A DNA stretch of 7,813 nucleotides, from positions 1 through 7,813 of the forward strand of contig JBJEJI010000079.1 of assembly GCA_051877895.1 (NCBI GenBank), in the 5' to 3' direction. The notes beneath the pieces were generated by a model. That model ran no database searches. It saw only the letters and a program-made list of their open reading frames with translations, and was not told the DNA's origin. Numbering within the stretch: the first letter of the stretch is position 1; the number at the start of each line of letters is the position of its first letter. The position numbers were made by a program, and so were the translations under genes. Positions 6,327 through 7,813 of the stretch are shown one piece after another. This stretch comes from UBA3775 sp051877895. GTDB taxonomy: Bacteria; Bacillota; Clostridia; Lachnospirales; Lachnospiraceae.

Positions 6327-6935
6327 TTAATTGATATCTTCTTCATCTATAATATTTCCTTCAATATCATCTATTACTTCATTTATTTCATCTGTACAGA
6401 TATGTTCTATTTTGTTAAGCCAAAATAAAAGGATAAGATTTACAATTCCATTAAACAGGAAAATAACACCTCCCATTATAGCAGCTACCGTGACGGTGTC
6501 AGGCGTAATGAAAAGCATACATATTCCTGCGAGTACAATTATGGCGGATATCAAAATATAAATGCTACTATGACAGGCAAATGTTGTTTTTGCGTAAATA
6601 GATGCTTCCAAACAAAAGATTCCATTTATTACAATAAAAATGCTGAATACATAGGAAAACAGAATTGTAGTAATGTTTGAATGGGTGAAAATAAAAATCC
6701 CCAAAATTGTTTTCAAAATCCCAGTAAATAGTGTCGTCCGTGTAAAGTAAGGATCCAACCAGGATTTCACACAAAATATAATATCCAGCAAACCGCTTAT
6801 CAGGATTAGAATCCCTGCTATGATTGCAACAACTTTTAAGGAACCATGAGGTTTGAGCAGGAATAGGATTCCTATAAGAATAGTAATTACTGAATTCATA
6901 CACATGTCTGATTTAATTTTTTTTATTGCACTCAT
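6327..6935 (-). CDS. DUF308/HdeD-like six-helix membrane protein
   Basis: A 202-residue protein from the ATG at 6935, preceded by GAAAGGGG 7 bases away. The open frame extends to 6998, but that start has no binding site and would add a poorly justified 21-residue leader. Six hydrophobic helices are visible at about 12-28, 33-55, 66-85, 89-111, 122-143 and 147-173, arranged as three similar hairpins with glycine-rich turns (IAGILILISGLLDII, MGGVIFLFNGIVNLI), as in the HdeD/DUF308 family. The last 21 residues form an acidic cytoplasm-type tail containing ten D/E, which is an addition to the usual short family end. HdeD of E. coli is linked to acid resistance, but DUF308 proteins in Firmicutes have no established role. 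First gene of a leftward pair with the TVP38-like gene; its base composition is strongly A+T-rich. Confidence 0.82.
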   Translation of the reverse strand: MSAIKKIKSDMCMNSVITILIGILFLLKPHGSLKVVAIIAGILILISGLLDIIFCVKSWLDPYFTRTTLFTGILKTILGIFIFTHSNITTILFSYVFSIFIVINGIFCLEASIYAKTTFACHSSIYILISAIIVLAGICMLFITPDTVTVAAIMGGVIFLFNGIVNLILLFWLNKIEHICTDEINEVIDDIEGNIIDEEDIN

Positions 6936-6986
6936 ATATATGCCCCTTTCTTTTTTGCTTTTGTAAGTGAACATTACAAAATAATA

Positions 6987-7018
6987 ATTTACATACATAG
7001 TGATATTGCAATGTAAAT
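6987..7018. repeat. 8-bp-arm inverted repeat upstream of the DUF308-like gene
   Basis: ATTTACAT (6987-6994) and ATGTAAAT (7011-7018) are perfect inverted copies separated by 16 bases, so their centres are 24 bp apart. They lie 52-83 bases upstream of the DUF308 start codon. On the minus strand the arms also read as a weak promoter (TTTACA at 7012-7017, then TATGTA after 16 bases), so the element may be an operator over a promoter. The regulator is unknown. Confidence 0.35.
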
Positions 7019-7023
7019 GAGAA

Positions 7024-7029
7024 ATTATA
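7024..7029 (-). promoter_or_regulatory. Candidate -10 box for the leftward membrane-protein pair
   Basis: A perfect TATAAT on the minus strand lies 88 bases before the DUF308 start codon. The matching -35 position 17 bases further upstream reads CTATCA (only 3/6 to consensus), so this is a weak call in an A+T-rich stretch where such hexamers occur by chance. If real, the transcript leader would carry the 6987-7018 inverted repeat. Confidence 0.3.
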
Positions 7030-7110
7030 TTTTAGCTACATTTTTTTGATAGAATTATCTTAACAAATGGGTTTGCTATCAGAAAGAGACAAAATAGGTG
7101 CATCTATCTA

Positions 7111-7145
7111 AAAACCAGACAAAAGTAGAATATTTGTCTGGTTTT
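7111..7145 (-). terminator. Perfect 13-bp hairpin, probable intrinsic terminator
   Basis: AAAACCAGACAAA (7111-7123) is perfectly complementary to TTTGTCTGGTTTT (7133-7145) around a 9-base loop. Read leftward, the stem ends in a run of five T, as in an intrinsic terminator. The T's on the plus strand would also allow rightward use, but no rightward gene ends here. It lies second in line after the hairpin at 7177-7221 for transcripts coming from the ImmA-like gene. Confidence 0.6.
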
Positions 7146-7176
7146 AGAATTGATTATATCTCAAAAATATTTTAAT

Positions 7177-7221
7177 AAAAAACCGTAGTACTGAATCTCA
7201 TTTTGTTCATTACTACGGTTT
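7177..7221 (-). terminator. Intrinsic terminator of the ImmA-like gene
   Basis: AAACCGTAGTA (7180-7190) pairs perfectly with TACTACGGTTT (7211-7221). After one mismatch the stem continues inward (7192-7196 with 7205-7209). On the minus strand the hairpin is followed by a run of six T (7182-7177), the classical arrangement. It lies about 110 bases after the stop codon of the ImmA-like gene and ends its transcript. Confidence 0.75.
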
Positions 7222-7334
7222 AGCACATAATTTTTATTTAATAGTATATTCAAAAAATCCCTAAAAACAAGCCTATAAAAGCAGAATAAGATCTTCTAAT
7301 ATTAAGGATTTTCTTATCACAAGTAGAATTCAGA

Positions 7335-7813
7335 TTATTTCGCCAGAAAATTACTCTGTATCTCCATTGGTATATGATAAGCCTGTCCACGTTTCATCAG
7401 GCTGTAGAGCTTGAAGCTCATAAGTTCCGGGCTGGCATTCAGGCTGCTGCAGAATCCAAAATAGTTCAGGTCTTCGTTCTTAGACATTTCAGCCACATCG
7501 TCATCTTCAAGGAGAAGATCTGCAGCAAATAGGTTGGCTTCATATTCTGTAGAATCCATCATATTGTAAAGCACGTCATCCTTCATTGGAGCCATTTTCA
7601 ACTGTGACCGGTGCAGGATGATGTGCCCCAGTTCGTGTGCGGCAACAATACGCTGCTCTTCTTCTGAAAGGAAACTGCTGATCATGACATAGATCGTCTG
7701 GCAGCTCATGAAGCAGTAACCTTTTAATTTCTTATAATTCGATGTTTCTCCGACTATGACGTTCATGCAGTCGAGAAGTTCAAAAGGGTCTCTGGTCTTA
7801 AATCGTTTGACCA
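7335..7813 (-). CDS. ImmA/IrrE-family metallo-endopeptidase (5' end cut by window edge)
   Basis: The leftward frame stays open to the window edge, giving 159 codons including the stop, so the start lies outside. Although an ATG exists at 7766, the residues before it (KTRDPFELLDC) fit the family's usual N-terminal 'TRDPFEI' region, so the gene does not begin there. The gluzincin motif HELGH is visible (59-63 of the visible part), with H59 and H63 as zinc ligands and E60 as catalytic residue. The family's second conserved block, EYEANLFAADLLL, follows at 89-101. ImmA of Bacillus ICEBs1 cleaves the repressor ImmR to switch on a mobile element; such genes in clostridia often sit beside Xre-type repressors in integrative elements and prophages. 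No partner is within the window. It is more G+C-rich than the spacer downstream of it and ends at the terminator at 7177-7221. Confidence 0.9.
   Translation of the reverse strand, partial: VKRFKTRDPFELLDCMNVIVGETSNYKKLKGYCFMSCQTIYVMISSFLSEEEQRIVAAHELGHIILHRSQLKMAPMKDDVLYNMMDSTEYEANLFAADLLLEDDDVAEMSKNEDLNYFGFCSSLNASPELMSFKLYSLMKRGQAYHIPMEIQSNFLAK

Larger units (their letters stand above)
6936..7334. other. Gene-free A+T-rich spacer of about 400 bases
   Basis: No convincing coding frame on either strand. It holds the ribosome binding site and candidate promoter of the leftward membrane-protein pair, an 8-bp-arm inverted repeat, and two strong hairpins reading as leftward terminators. Nothing further is recognised in 7030-7110 or 7222-7334; no tRNA, att-site duplication or riboswitch core could be seen. 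The composition is clearly poorer in G+C than the flanking ImmA-like gene. Confidence 0.6.

Noticed and set aside
6936..6998. N-terminal extension of the DUF308-like protein to an ATG at 6998
   Set aside because: It has no ribosome binding site and covers the spacer that carries the inverted repeat; the ATG at 6935 has GAAAGGGG at proper spacing.
7111..7221. The two hairpins as ends of a small inverted-repeat transposable element
   Set aside because: Their stem sequences differ from each other, each folds on itself, and no flanking target duplication is visible; tandem terminators explain them better.
1..7813. CRISPR array, tRNA or rRNA gene
   Set aside because: No regularly spaced repeats, no cloverleaf-like segment and no ribosomal RNA-like stretch were seen on either strand.

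Overview
The window looks like chromosome from a low-GC, strictly anaerobic Firmicute, most likely a gut Lachnospiraceae-type clostridium. This is inferred from the A+T-rich purine-strong ribosome binding sites, the oxygen-sensitive 2-hydroxyacyl-CoA dehydratase/activase-type genes, and a clostridial ImmA-like peptidase at the right edge. Species cannot be read from the sequence alone.

Left part (1-5560). A TetR-family regulator runs leftward off the window edge. Diverging from it is a tight five-gene rightward operon: a small phasin-like coiled-coil protein, an ABC1/UbiB-type atypical kinase with two C-terminal membrane helices, a DUF2229/COG3580-type protein, a COG3581-type HgdB-like protein, and an HgdC/BadF-type ATP-dependent activase with an extra cysteine-rich tail. 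Junctions are a 14-nt overlap, a 69-nt gap, a 1-nt overlap and a 2-nt gap. An imperfect 31-bp palindrome sits over the regulator's promoter and is the best operator candidate. The last three genes look like a split version of the giant fused 'CoA-substrate-specific enzyme activases' of anaerobes: an ATP-driven [4Fe-4S] electron injector (the activase) plus two cysteine-bearing paralogous acceptor subunits. Linking that machinery to a membrane UbiB-like kinase and a phasin-like helper is the most unusual thing here. The substrate is unknown.

Middle part (5561-6935). After an 18-bp hairpin, a leftward two-gene unit encodes two integral membrane proteins: a DUF308/HdeD-like protein with an acidic tail, then a TVP38/TMEM64 (SNARE-associated, DedA-like) protein. 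This stretch is visibly more A+T-rich than the operon.

Right part (6936-7813). About 400 bases without a gene hold a candidate promoter, an 8-bp-arm inverted repeat and two strong hairpins, which read as tandem leftward terminators. Beyond them lies the 3' part of a leftward ImmA/IrrE-type metallopeptidase gene cut by the right edge. It is more G+C-rich than the spacer and may be the end of a mobile element lying outside the window.
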